Position numbers and translations under genes: made by a program. This document shows, piece by piece, positions 54,906 to 63,945 of a stretch of 64,000 bases of DNA. Under the pieces are notes generated by a model, which was given only the letters and a program-made list of their open reading frames with translations, did no database searches and was not told the origin of the DNA. Each line of letters begins with the position of its first letter. Position 1 is the first letter of the stretch. Source of the DNA: Oxalobacter formigenes (GTDB lineage Bacteria; Pseudomonadota; Gammaproteobacteria; Burkholderiales; Burkholderiaceae_D); assembly GCA_023667225.1 (NCBI GenBank), contig JAMPAN010000003.1:49064-113063 (forward strand), read 5' to 3'.

Positions 54906-56408
54906 TTAAGGGAGCATACTGCCGGTTTCCCGCAAGCGGGCAAACCATTCAAATGCTTTTTCCAGCACATGAGGCGTTTGGCCGCCGCGTGCATTGGCAT
55001 CTTCAACATATTTGTGCAACAACGGGCGATAAGCAGGATGCGCACAGTTGTTGATGATCCGCTGGGCGCGTTCCTTTGGCGCAAGGCCACGAAGATCGGC
55101 AATGCCTTGCTCGGTAATGATGATATCAACATTGTGTTCGTTATGGTCAACATGCGGAACCATAGGAAGCACACGGGAAATTTTCCCGCCTGGCACACAG
55201 GATTTTGTCAGGAAAATAGTTGTATGTGCATTGGTGGCAAAGTCGCCTGAACCGCCAATGCCGTTCATCATATGCGTGCCGCCTACATGGGTGGAATTGA
55301 CGTTGCCGTAAATATCCACATCCATAGCGGTATTGACAGCAATCAGATTGATCCGTTTGACAATTTCAGCATTATTGCTGACGTCCTGGGGACGCAGCAA
55401 TATTTTGTCTTTGTATTTGTCAAATTCGGCATAGATTTGCCTGGTTTTTTCCGGTGAGACCGTGATGGCAGTAGCAGAGGCAAAAACCATTTTGCCGGCA
55501 TCAATCAGGTCAAAAGTGGAGTCCTGTAAAACTTCGGAGTGCATAACCAGATTGTTCCACGGGCCGTCCATCAGTCCCCACAGCGCTGCATTTGCCACAC
55601 TGCCAATACCAGCTTGCAGGGGATACAGGCTGGTTGTCAGGCGGCCGGCTTCTACTTCAGAGAGGAAAAACTTGCCAAGGTTGGCAGCCATAGCATCCTG
55701 ATCGGGATCTGCAAGAACATTGGGGGATGCCGAATCCAGGTTATGCGTCAGGACAATGCCGATAATTTTAGCCGGATCAACCCGAATACCTTTTTCCCCA
55801 ATGCGCTGGCTTGGGTGGCTCATGGGTATCGGTTCTCCATATGGCAGGCGTTTCGGGATGTAGTAATCATGGATGCCTTCCAGTTCGTCCGGGACAGCCA
55901 GATTGATTTCCAGGAGCACCTGTCTGGCTTCTTCCAGAAAAACCCCGGTGTTGCCAAAGGAAGTCGTCGGGATTACCAGGCCGTCTTCCGTTACGGCCGT
56001 TGCCTCAATAACAGCCATATCCGGAGCGGGGATCTGCCTGTTGCGGATCTGGTAGGGAGGGTCGGACAGATTCTGGTCGAAATACAGAATTTCCCCGTTA
56101 TTGATGGCAGCGCGCGAAACCCTGTCAGAGATAAAGGGCATCCGTTTATAGATGGCATTGGCCTTGATCATAGCGCCATCCACTTCCGGGCTTAATGATG
56201 CGCCGGTCATAAGAAAGATTTTTCTTTTGCCACCTTGCGCGATTTTGGCATAGGCCAGCGGGATGGCTTTGGGGTCACCGGCAAGCGTAAATCCGCTCAT
56301 ACCGACAATCATTCCATTCTTGATAAAATCGGCGGCTGCCTCAGCGCTCATAATTTTGTCAAGCAATTCGGGCCGGCGAATCCTTTTTCTTATTTTTTGC
56401 TCATCCAT
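54906..56408 (-). CDS. acetyl-CoA hydrolase/transferase family protein (succinyl-CoA:acetate CoA-transferase type)
   Basis: A 500-residue class I CoA-transferase of the Cat1/AarC/acetyl-CoA hydrolase family. It begins IRRPELLDKIMSAEAAADFIKNGMIVGMSGFTLAGDPKAIP. Diagnostic stretches are GTHMMNGIGGSGDFATNAH, FASATAITVSPEKTRQIY and the C-terminal ITEQGIADLRGLAPKERA. It moves CoA between acetyl-CoA and succinate or a similar acid. ATG 56408 follows GAGGATAAC. It is monocistronic, and is the second CoA-transferase in this region after frc, which belongs to a different family (III). Confidence 0.9.
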   Translation of the reverse strand: MDEQKIRKRIRRPELLDKIMSAEAAADFIKNGMIVGMSGFTLAGDPKAIPLAYAKIAQGGKRKIFLMTGASLSPEVDGAMIKANAIYKRMPFISDRVSRAAINNGEILYFDQNLSDPPYQIRNRQIPAPDMAVIEATAVTEDGLVIPTTSFGNTGVFLEEARQVLLEINLAVPDELEGIHDYYIPKRLPYGEPIPMSHPSQRIGEKGIRVDPAKIIGIVLTHNLDSASPNVLADPDQDAMAANLGKFFLSEVEAGRLTTSLYPLQAGIGSVANAALWGLMDGPWNNLVMHSEVLQDSTFDLIDAGKMVFASATAITVSPEKTRQIYAEFDKYKDKILLRPQDVSNNAEIVKRINLIAVNTAMDVDIYGNVNSTHVGGTHMMNGIGGSGDFATNAHTTIFLTKSCVPGGKISRVLPMVPHVDHNEHNVDIIITEQGIADLRGLAPKERAQRIINNCAHPAYRPLLHKYVEDANARGGQTPHVLEKAFEWFARLRETGSMLP

Positions 56409-56698
56409 GTTGTTATCCTCAACATTCGTTCAAATTACAGCATGACGAATCAGCCTGGCCAGGCAAGCTGGGCATGCCGGATCTGATACGTGGATTCTCA
56501 TCCTGTTATAAAAATCTGCTTTAGCTATACCCGTCCCGTTTTTTCAGCCGCAGCATGGCTTAAAAACAGCCAGGCAAATTGCTTTGCCAAACCTTTTCGG
56601 GAAAAAAGTATAAACGGATTATAGCGTTTTGCGTATCCTGATATGATCCTGGCGAAAAATGGTATGGATTCCGATTATTTTCAGAGATATTTCAGGGG

Positions 56699-56896
56699 CT
56701 AATCATTGCAATGGTACGGCCTGGCGGTGTTTTCGTGCGTCCCGCCAGGTTTTCGCAACTGTTCGCGGCCAGCCAGAATTTCGTAGAGGGCGGCTTTGCG
56801 GTTACTGATGTGCTGGATGATACTGTGTTCCAGGTCTGTTTTCATGTAGATTCGTTTCAACTGGTCTGCATGTTCTCTGGAGATGAATCTTTTCAT
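56699..56896 (-). CDS. possible small protein, 65 residues
   Basis: A short basic, mostly helical protein (MKRFISREHADQLKRIYMK). An AGAGGAAA ribosome site lies about seven bases upstream of the ATG, and TATAAT lies a few bases further. I recognise no family. The reading frame is uninterrupted and the codons look normal, but its short length leaves chance possible. Confidence 0.45.
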   Translation of the reverse strand: MKRFISREHADQLKRIYMKTDLEHSIIQHISNRKAALYEILAGREQLRKPGGTHENTARPYHCND

Positions 56897-57240
56897 GCCA
56901 AGTTTCCTCTATTATAAATTTTATCAAGGTAAACCATAAAACAATCTGCCAACCTGTCCTTTTAAAAACAAGTAGCAAAGTTTTGCAACTTTAATCAATT
57001 CAGATTTTTTCTTGAAATGGCCGGTTTGCTATTTTCCTTTTCCTGCCGGAATCAGCAAATGCGGGAAAACGCTTTTTGTATCTCATTGGCCAGAATACCC
57101 GGAAACAACTATTATATAGAAAAAGAGCGCAGTACGCAATCTTTCCAGCCAGGCATCTTGCCGTGGCAAGCATGAGCCGGCTTTATTGCTGACCGGGCAG
57201 AAAATGAGACAGCAGCCTCAAATCCGGAACGGTTTGCCGG
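56897..57240. other. 344-bp interval with no gene seen
   Basis: It contains the upstream signals of the small minus-strand gene and a short hairpin, CTTGCC and GGCAAG, near 57158-57171, just before the plus-strand end of the hydrolase gene. Nothing else is recognisable. Confidence 0.5.
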
Positions 57241-57996
57241 TCAGCTGTGTCCGGATGGTCTGCCCAGAAAAAAAGCAACAGCTTTTTCTACTACGGGCGG
57301 ATGGATAATATGCAATCCGTTGAACATTTCGAAATGCACATTGTAGCCTTCTTTTTTCAGCAGATTATAGTGCCTTAAGCCGCTGGTTTTGATATTAAGC
57401 TGCTCATCTTGCGGACTATGCGCGATAAAGATTTTTGGCTTGCCTTCTTTTTTATAAACATTCATGAAACCGCCGGAAAAAACGATAACATGTGAAAAAA
57501 GGTTGCCATTGGTGACGCCGGTTGAGAGCGCATAACTGCCGCCATCAGAAAAACCGGCTATACCAAAATGGGCCGGATCAATAGCAAAACAGGAAGAGAC
57601 GGCGGCAAGCGCTTTTTCCAGTTTTTCCAGGTCGGGACCATATCCGCCAATTGTCAAATCCCATGTCGGATAGGTGGATTGGGGAAGCATAAGCAAAAAG
57701 CGACGATTTTGAGCATGTTCTATCAGAAATGGCAATACTTTTTCCGCGCTGCCTCCCGCACCATGGAACATAACAAGCAAGGGAACCGGTTTGTCCAGAG
57801 GCAGATTTTCAGGCACAACAAGGAGGGTATCCCTTTCTTGGGCAACGCCAAGAAGATGCCGCCCTGCCGGCATGGGATTGCCTGTAGGCGGCAGGATGCA
57901 AAAATCCAGCTTGCCAAGCAGAGAAGGCGGAAAACCGGAAAAATCATACTGCTCAAGATCGGCCAGTGAGAATTGGCTGTTGCCGGCATTATTCAT
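57241..57996 (-). CDS. alpha/beta hydrolase (poly(hydroxyalkanoate) depolymerase/esterase-like), copy 1
   Basis: A 251-residue hydrolase. The oxyanion strand is PVPLLVMFHGAGGSAEKVLPF, the nucleophile elbow is AGFSDGGSYALS (Ser in GFSDG), and the acid is in IAHSPQDEQLNIK. The catalytic histidine is in LHIIHPPVVEKA. The fold resembles LpqC/PHB depolymerase-like esterases. No signal peptide is evident from ATG 57996, whereas the longer TTG start (58059) would add a hydrophobic FFLSFYLSVPVLP stretch. A close paralogue lies at 62147. The substrate is unknown. Confidence 0.82.
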   Translation of the reverse strand: MNNAGNSQFSLADLEQYDFSGFPPSLLGKLDFCILPPTGNPMPAGRHLLGVAQERDTLLVVPENLPLDKPVPLLVMFHGAGGSAEKVLPFLIEHAQNRRFLLMLPQSTYPTWDLTIGGYGPDLEKLEKALAAVSSCFAIDPAHFGIAGFSDGGSYALSTGVTNGNLFSHVIVFSGGFMNVYKKEGKPKIFIAHSPQDEQLNIKTSGLRHYNLLKKEGYNVHFEMFNGLHIIHPPVVEKAVAFFLGRPSGHS

Positions 57997-58372
57997 TTCT
58001 GGTAACACAGGAACCGAAAGATAAAAAGATAGAAAAAACGCATTTTGACCATCATTCAATATTATAAAAGGTTTTCTGTTGTCCAGGCCGGGAGTTTTTT
58101 CCTGTCTGTATGCAGGGGAAAGCAGGTATGGCGAGGGAATGCCGAATGTTTTTGAGAAACAGTATTGCGTTGGGCTGATTATCCAGTAAAATAGTCATGC
58201 TATATACAAGGTCTGCCATATTTTTGGCTGTGGTGTCAGAGGTGCGGCAGGTCTGGTGCGGTAGTTCATCCTGCCACATTTGTGGTTGAATGGTGTATTT
58301 AGTATGGCTTTCGGGCCATATCCACTTGCAACACAAGAAGTAGTAGCTCTATTGACAAGGAAATGAGGAATT
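57997..58372. other. intergenic region upstream of frc
   Basis: This ~375-bp divergent interval carries the possible start extension of the hydrolase on the minus strand and the promoter region of frc on the plus strand. A GGCAGG/CCTGCC inverted repeat lies around 58233-58278. No RNA gene or ORF is convincing. Confidence 0.5.
58165..58192 (+). promoter_or_regulatory. possible frc promoter
   Basis: TTGCGT (58165-58170) and TAAAAT (58187-58192) are spaced 16 bp and each match consensus at four or five of six positions. It would give a leader of ~175 bases before frc. Other promoters in the interval are possible. Confidence 0.35.
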
Positions 58373-59662
58373 ATGTCTAAAACTAAAGCACTTGATGGGA
58401 TCAAAGTCCTTGACATGACACATGTGCAGGCTGGTCCGGCTTGTACCCAGATGTTGGGTTTTTTAGGCGCCAGCGTAATCAAGGTTGAAATGCCTGGTTC
58501 CGGCGACGTAACCCGCGGCTGGCTGAGGGATATTGAAGGCAAGGACAGCCTTTACTTCACCATGTTCAACGGCAACAAGCGTTCTATTACCCTGAACACC
58601 AAAACTCCCCAAGGCAAGGAAATTCTGGAAAAATTGATCAAGGATTCCGATATCCTGGTGGAAAACTTTGCACCGGGCGCAATGGATCGGATGGGCTTTG
58701 GCTGGGAACGGATCCACAACGAACTGAATCCGCGCCTGATTATGGCTTCCGTAAAAGGCTATGCTCCAGGCCACGCCAACGAAAGCTTCAAGGTTTTTGA
58801 AAACGTAGCGCAATGCTCCGGCGGTGCTGCTGCAACGACCGGTTTCTGGGATGGCCCGCCGCTGGTTTCCGGCGCTGCACTGGGCGACAGCAACTCCGGT
58901 ATGCACCTGTGTATCGGTATTCTGGCTGCACTGCAACAACGCCACAAAACCGGTAAGGGCCAGCAAGTGGCTGTTGCCATGCAGGAAGCTGTGCTGAACC
59001 TGTGCCGTATCAAACTGCGCGACCAGCAACGTCTTGAAGCTACCGGCCGTCTGGATGAGTACCCGCATGGCGAACTGCATCTGCCACTGGGCGACAGCAC
59101 CCCGCGCGGCGGTAACGCCGGCGGCGGCGGCCAACCAGGCTGGATGCTGAAATGTAAAGGCGCATGGGACGGTACCGATCCGGACGACTATGTTTACTTT
59201 ACCCTGCAAGCCAATGCCTGGGACAAGATTTGCACCCGTATCGGCAAGCCGGAATGGATCAGCGATCCGGAATACAACACGTTTGAAGCCCGTCGTGACA
59301 AACAGTTCAAAATCTTTGAATATGTTGAGTCCCTGCTCAAGGACAAAAACAAACATGAAGCAACTGCATGGGCCAATGAATATGACATTCCCTGCGGCCC
59401 GGTTATGTCCATGAAAGAACTGGCTTATGACCCGTCTTTGCGCAAACTTAAAACCATCGTTGAAGTGGATCACCCGGATCGTGGCGGTAAATACCTGACC
59501 ATCTCTGCTCCGATGCACTTCTCCGACATGGAAGTTGACGTTACCCGTGCTCCGCTGCTTGGCGAACACACTGTTGAAGTGCTGAAAGAACTGGGTTACT
59601 CCGACCAGGAAGCCCAAGCGATCAGCAACAGCGATACTTGCCAAAAAGGCGCAAAGAAATAA
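58373..59662 (+). CDS. frc: formyl-CoA:oxalate CoA-transferase
   Basis: A 429-residue class III CoA-transferase that activates oxalate to oxalyl-CoA with formyl-CoA. Key segments are intact: [21 protein letters not shown] (residues ~17-37, Gln near 19), the catalytic Asp in [13 protein letters not shown] (~residue 171), and the glycine loop [18 protein letters not shown]. Its codons strongly favour C-ending, highly expressed types, unlike neighbouring genes, as expected for a central energy enzyme of an oxalate degrader. A strong terminator follows. The partner oxalyl-CoA decarboxylase (oxc) is not in the window. A close class III homologue with another acid is possible. Confidence 0.92.
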   Translation: MSKTKALDGIKVLDMTHVQAGPACTQMLGFLGASVIKVEMPGSGDVTRGWLRDIEGKDSLYFTMFNGNKRSITLNTKTPQGKEILEKLIKDSDILVENFAPGAMDRMGFGWERIHNELNPRLIMASVKGYAPGHANESFKVFENVAQCSGGAAATTGFWDGPPLVSGAALGDSNSGMHLCIGILAALQQRHKTGKGQQVAVAMQEAVLNLCRIKLRDQQRLEATGRLDEYPHGELHLPLGDSTPRGGNAGGGGQPGWMLKCKGAWDGTDPDDYVYFTLQANAWDKICTRIGKPEWISDPEYNTFEARRDKQFKIFEYVESLLKDKNKHEATAWANEYDIPCGPVMSMKELAYDPSLRKLKTIVEVDHPDRGGKYLTISAPMHFSDMEVDVTRAPLLGEHTVEVLKELGYSDQEAQAISNSDTCQKGAKK

Positions 59663-59683
59663 CAAAAAGCGCTGATTTGCAGT

Positions 59684-59718
59684 AAAAAAACGGTGTTCTG
59701 AAAAGAACACCGTTTTTT
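59684..59718 (+). terminator. strong intrinsic terminator of frc
   Basis: CGGTGTTCT (59691-59699) pairs with AGAACACCG (59704-59712) around a short GAAA loop, followed by six T residues and preceded by an A run. It separates frc from the convergent ATPase gene. Confidence 0.9.
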
Positions 59719-59842
59719 ATTTACCGATTACAGGAAACACGCTCCTTTTATACCTGGTAGAAAGACAGTTTCCATGTATTTTCCCCATATAGCAGGGGAA
59801 AGACCATCCAGGCAAAGGTGCAGGGCTGAAGCTGCTGTTTTT

Positions 59843-61510
59843 TTATTGCCTTTTTCCTCCGGTGTTTTCTGTATGGCCGATTTTCCCCCTGAAAGCAGCG
59901 CATTGCAGGAAAGCAGGGAGAGATAAAGGTTCTCCCATACCTGCACAGAAGCGGCTTGTGAGTTTCAAAAGTTCTTTGATATCACGTCCGCTTGAGTTGG
60001 GGAAAGCCTGAACCAGTTCTCCAATCAGGCTGTCCGGAAGCGGTATCCCGAATTGTTCTGCAAGCGAGCGCCAGAGCAGAGCCGCATCTTCAACAGAAGG
60101 CGTTTCATATCGGATAAGGGCAATACAACGCGACAGGATAGCATCATCTACATCATTGACGCGGTTCGTTGTCATAAAAAGCAAGCCGTCAAAATATTCC
60201 AGTGTGCGGAGAAATTCTGCCACTATGGCGTTATGCTGCATATCGTTGTCGCGCTGCCTGATATAAACATCTGCTTCATCCAAAAGCAGGATGCAGTCCC
60301 ATCGCGTGGCGCGGCGCAAGATAGTGGAGAGCGCGGATTCCACTGATTCTGCCGAGGTGCCCAGCTGTCCGGAATGGACACGATAAAGCGGTTTGCCGAC
60401 GACTTCAGAATAGACTTCTGCTGTCAGCGTTTTTCCCAAGCCAGGCGCCCCCATGCAAAGGATGGTTGTACCTCCTGATTTTCCTTCAATAATATCATCC
60501 ATCAACACATCCATCTTTGATGTCAGGATGTCAACCAGGAGGCGGTGCTGTTTCGGCAAAATCAGTTTATCCCGTAATTCAGGGCGGTAAGTATATTCTT
60601 CCAGATTTTGCACATGTACCCAGATATTTTCATGCAGCTCCAGATGGAAAATATAAAGATAGCAGTGCATGGGAATTTTCGCATGGCGATCCATCCCTTC
60701 AATCCGGCGATCCAGATTGGTTTCAATTCGCCTGTTCAGTATTTCTTCATCGTTAATACATCTGACCGGAATGTTTTCAGGCAAACGGAGGATGCTGAAT
60801 TCATCCAGTTTACTGTTTTTATCCTGGATAAAGGCATAGTTTCTGGCGTGAAATTGTTTACCGAACAGGGGTTGGAGCCGTTTAAAACGGGTTAGTTGGG
60901 TTTCATATTCTGCCTTGAATTCAGGGCATTCACGGAAATAGCCTTTTCGTGCCAGCAACTCCGGTATAGTAAATGTGCCCAGGTCACGCTGGAAAAAGAG
61001 GATAGCATTGGTCATGCCGGCACGCCACATTTCCGGATCTTCTGTATTATCCTGTGTACGGTTGGCTGATTGCATGGTATTGGCCAGCAGTTTGACCGAA
61101 ACATAGGGGCGCCCTGCGCCTTCGGGAGGCTCGATGTATTCAATAGTATCAACCAGCCAGGGAAGAAGAATACCATCCCGGTTCCGGGAATAGACCCATC
61201 CGTCTATTTCGTGCCATGCAAGGTAGGAAGCAAGGGCTGGCAGGAGCAGTTCAAGATCGGTGACGACAACATTGTTTTTATCCTGAAGGATATTTCTTAG
61301 CGCAATGATCTGAAACAGTAAAGGGAAGTTTCGCTCTTCTTTGGCCAGTTTGTTCAGTTTCAGGAGATCGTGGCTGTTAAAAAGCGGCGCAGGCACAATG
61401 ATTCTTCCTGTTGAGAGGCCGTGAGAGGAAAGCCGCTCTGCCAGGGGGGTATCAGGCTGGATATGGTGGAGCAGTTTGGTGACAAAAGGAACAGACAGTT
61501 CAAAATCCAT
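59843..61510 (-). CDS. orphan AAA+ ATPase with uncharacterised N-terminal region
   Basis: A 555-residue protein. The C-terminal half is an AAA+ module: Walker A CMGAPGLGKTLTAEVYSE (~residue 350), Walker B CILLLDEADVYIRQRD, sensor 1 LLFMTTNRVNDVDDAILSRC, and a C-terminal lid helix SSGRDIKELLKL. The N-terminal ~330 residues (DGWVYSRNRDGILLPWLVD and following) match no family I know, but look folded and contain no membrane helix. ATG 61510 follows TGAGGAATA. It stands alone. A perfect 34-bp palindrome lies ~265 bp upstream. It may remodel a protein complex; the client is unknown. Confidence 0.88.
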   Translation of the reverse strand: MDFELSVPFVTKLLHHIQPDTPLAERLSSHGLSTGRIIVPAPLFNSHDLLKLNKLAKEERNFPLLFQIIALRNILQDKNNVVVTDLELLLPALASYLAWHEIDGWVYSRNRDGILLPWLVDTIEYIEPPEGAGRPYVSVKLLANTMQSANRTQDNTEDPEMWRAGMTNAILFFQRDLGTFTIPELLARKGYFRECPEFKAEYETQLTRFKRLQPLFGKQFHARNYAFIQDKNSKLDEFSILRLPENIPVRCINDEEILNRRIETNLDRRIEGMDRHAKIPMHCYLYIFHLELHENIWVHVQNLEEYTYRPELRDKLILPKQHRLLVDILTSKMDVLMDDIIEGKSGGTTILCMGAPGLGKTLTAEVYSEVVGKPLYRVHSGQLGTSAESVESALSTILRRATRWDCILLLDEADVYIRQRDNDMQHNAIVAEFLRTLEYFDGLLFMTTNRVNDVDDAILSRCIALIRYETPSVEDAALLWRSLAEQFGIPLPDSLIGELVQAFPNSSGRDIKELLKLTSRFCAGMGEPLSLPAFLQCAAFRGKIGHTENTGGKRQ

Positions 61511-62146
61511 GATTATTCCTCATCTGAAAACATTGCTGGTATTGGGAAGAAGAAACAAGGGAAAGAAATAACAGGAAAAGAGGTTTCCTCCTGTCCCGAA
61601 GGCAGCCTGATGAAAAGCAGTCAAAGTAAAAATTATACGGCCTTTCACTAAAAACAAAAAATATCGGGGTTATGACGGCATATATATAAAAAGAATCAGG
61701 CAATCTTTTGTGACAGGTATTTTTCTGGACAGAAAAGAGGAGGGCCTCTGGTTTTTCAATAGTCAATTTCCTGTGTTAATGTCCGTTAATGCGCATTAAC
61801 GGACATTAATCCCTGTTTCTGTTATGCCGAATCGAAACCGATGCGGAGTATCTGTTGCCGCATTAAAGTTTCCCAAAATAGAATTTTCATCCTCTCAAAC
61901 AAAGGGAAAAACCATTTGCCAGGATGCCGGCGGCACAATAGTTACTCTGCACACTGTAAAGAAGGCGTTACGATAGTATGGGCATTGGCGAATGCCCGGA
62001 TTAAGCGGGATCATGGCACGCACTTGCAGAACGGGCAGAAACAAAAAAACAGAGTTAGGGGGAAAAACAAAACGGGTTGCCTGCTTCACTATTACCGCTT
62101 ATGGCTGGAAGGTATGCCCTCCTGTTTTTTGGAAAGCGCCGGCTTT
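61511..62146. other. 636-bp intergenic region with an operator-like palindrome
   Basis: It separates two minus-strand genes. The main structure is the palindrome at 61776-61809. A 104-codon plus-strand frame (61841-62155) runs into the next gene and shows no family resemblance, so I do not call it. The rest is AT-rich and unremarkable. Confidence 0.5.
61776..61809. promoter_or_regulatory. perfect 34-bp palindrome, candidate operator
   Basis: Every one of 17 base pairs matches around a centre between 61792 and 61793. Each arm contains TTAATG twice, 10 bp apart (61776 and 61786), mirrored by CATTAA twice. The one-helical-turn spacing and lack of a T-run suggest a multimeric regulator binding site controlling the ATPase gene. 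Confidence 0.65.
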
Positions 62147-62887
62147 TCAGGCTGATTGGAGCGCCGGTTCCAGGAAGAAAGCCATCGCTTTTTCCACAAC
62201 AGGCGGGTGGATAACATGCCGTCCGGAAAAAAGTTCAAAGACAATATCATAACCTTCGCTTTTCAGTTCCTTGTAGTGTTTGAGCGCACTGGTTTTGATA
62301 TTAAGTTGTTCGTCTTCCGGACTGTGAGAAATAAAGACCCGGGGTTTGCCTGTTTTCAGATACACGTTCATAAAACCGCCGGAGAAGACGATGATGTGGG
62401 AAATGAGATTACCATTGGTCAGGCCGGTTGAGAGCGCATAGCTGCCGCCATCAGAGAAGCCGGCAAAGGCAAAGTGCGCCGGGTCAATCATGAAATGGGA
62501 AGCGACTTTTGCCAGTGCCTTCCCAAGGCGGTCAAGGTCCGGGCCATGCCCGCCAACGCTGAGATCCCATGTATAGTAGGTTGACTGGGGAAACAGTATC
62601 AGAAACTGGTGCCGGTGCGCATAGGCTTCTACAAAGGGCATAACTTTTTGCGCGCTGCCACTTGAGCCGTGAAACATGACAAAAAGGGGAACGGGCTTGC
62701 CAGACGGCAGGTTTTCAGGCACGATTAACAGGGTATCCCGTTCTTTTGCCATGCCGAGCTGGTGCAGGCCTGCCGGAAGGGGCGGCTGAGTTGGCGGCGT
62801 TATCCTGAAGGAAAGTTTCCCCAGCAGTTCAGGCGGAAAAATGGAGGGATCCATCTGCATGATGCCGGCGGGGTCAATTTTTTTCAT
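62147..62887 (-). CDS. alpha/beta hydrolase (poly(hydroxyalkanoate) depolymerase/esterase-like), copy 2
   Basis: A 246-residue paralogue of the hydrolase at 57241; about two thirds of residues agree by eye. It shares the oxyanion strand VPLFVMFHGSSGSAQKVMPF, the GFSDGGSYAL nucleophile elbow, SHSPEDEQLNIK with the acid, and HVIHPPVVEKA with the histidine. ATG 62887 gives MKKIDPAGIMQMDPSIFPPELLGKL, matching copy 1's length. No signal peptide is seen. The substrate is unknown; the duplication around the frc/ATPase block is notable. Confidence 0.83.
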   Translation of the reverse strand: MKKIDPAGIMQMDPSIFPPELLGKLSFRITPPTQPPLPAGLHQLGMAKERDTLLIVPENLPSGKPVPLFVMFHGSSGSAQKVMPFVEAYAHRHQFLILFPQSTYYTWDLSVGGHGPDLDRLGKALAKVASHFMIDPAHFAFAGFSDGGSYALSTGLTNGNLISHIIVFSGGFMNVYLKTGKPRVFISHSPEDEQLNIKTSALKHYKELKSEGYDIVFELFSGRHVIHPPVVEKAMAFFLEPALQSA

Positions 62888-63007
62888 GGAGGTGAACAAG
62901 TTTTCTTGTTGGTTGAAACAGCAGGAAAAAATGACATTACACTATTTTGATTATGCCTGAATTTCCGGCAGGCGAGAAGAAAATTGTTATGTTTGTTTCC
63001 TTTTCAC

Positions 63008-63936
63008 TTATTTTGGCATATCAGACGGAGAGAAATGGTCTGTGTAAATTTTGCTGACAGTTTTGCCCAGATGTTCTCTGACGAAATCTTCTTTGTCCCA
63101 ATATGGCCTGCCTGTACCAAAAAGCAGGATAGTCACGCCGCTGTCATGCAAATTTCTGGCCATTGTTAACATTTCAGGACGATCAAAAAAGCTATAGGCC
63201 GACATGGTGACAACAGGAAAGTTAAACCGGGCTGCAATCTGATATTCTTTTTTCCCCCATATGCAATAAGCCGGGTATTTGATGCCGGATTGTAAGGCTT
63301 TGAGATAATCTTCCGGAGAAAAAACTTCCACAATCATTCTTTCCGGGAAAGGGATTTCTTTTAAGAGCAGGTCATAGTCGGCAATTTTATCGGTTACCAG
63401 AATAAAATCACGATGGGTTTCCATGATTTTCCGGATGCCGGGTCCATCCAGCGGAGAAAATGTTCCTTTGATTTTCAGCTTCATGGCTTCGTCAAGCGTC
63501 AGGGGAATCTTGTCATGGTTTGAAATGCCTGCCATTGATTTAAAGCTTTTCCAGTCATGCGCTGCAAAAAGATGCCCGTCTGATGTTTTAATCAGATCAA
63601 TTTCTATAAACCTGAAATTTTTCTTGACGGAATCCAGAACAGCCTCTTTGGAGTTGGTGTAGGTAAACTTGCCAATCCCCCCCCCCCGTGCGCAATATAG
63701 GCTTCTTTTGAAGAATATCCGTCATGATTGAAAAAACGTTGAGGATACGCCGGGTTTTCACGAAGGTGTTTTTCAATATCCCGAATTAAATACAAATGGG
63801 TTATTTCCTGCTTCATGGTTTTTATTTCGGAGCGGTAAGATTTTATTTTTTTCCAAGCCAATTTGGCTGAAAGGGATAGTGCTATTATTAGCAAGATTAA
63901 GAAGAATAGTTGTTTCCTGTGTTTTAAAAAAATCAT
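63008..63936 (-). CDS. glycerophosphodiester phosphodiesterase (GDPD) family protein, frameshifted at a homopolymer
   Basis: Two frames of one gene. The first (from ATG 63936) has a membrane anchor (LFFLILLIIALSLSAKLAW) and reaches YIAHGGGG, the GDPD catalytic HRGGG-like start. After the tract, the other frame reads IGKFTYTNSKEAV, then FIEIDLIKTSDGHLFAAHDW, the metal-binding EID and catalytic HDW motifs. It continues to TMSAYSFFDRPEML and the stop at 63008. The break is at eleven G residues on the coding strand; nine or twelve would join the frames into ~309 codons. As given the product is ~110 residues and inactive. The protein would cleave glycerophosphodiesters in the envelope. Confidence 0.78.
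63677..63687. repeat. homopolymer tract C11 (G11 on coding strand), candidate contingency locus
   Basis: Eleven consecutive C residues on the plus strand exactly at the catalytic-site frameshift of the GDPD gene. It encodes the run of glycines in the HGGGG motif. The length is typical of slipped-strand phase variation. Confidence 0.75.
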
Positions 63937-63945
63937 TATAATTTC

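Noticed and set aside
58463..59710. 415-codon open frame antisense to frc
   Set aside because: It mirrors the C-rich third positions of the strongly codon-biased frc gene and has no family resemblance; long shadow frames are expected opposite such genes.
61841..62155. 104-codon plus-strand frame
   Set aside because: No recognisable motif, odd composition, and it runs into the opposite-strand hydrolase gene.
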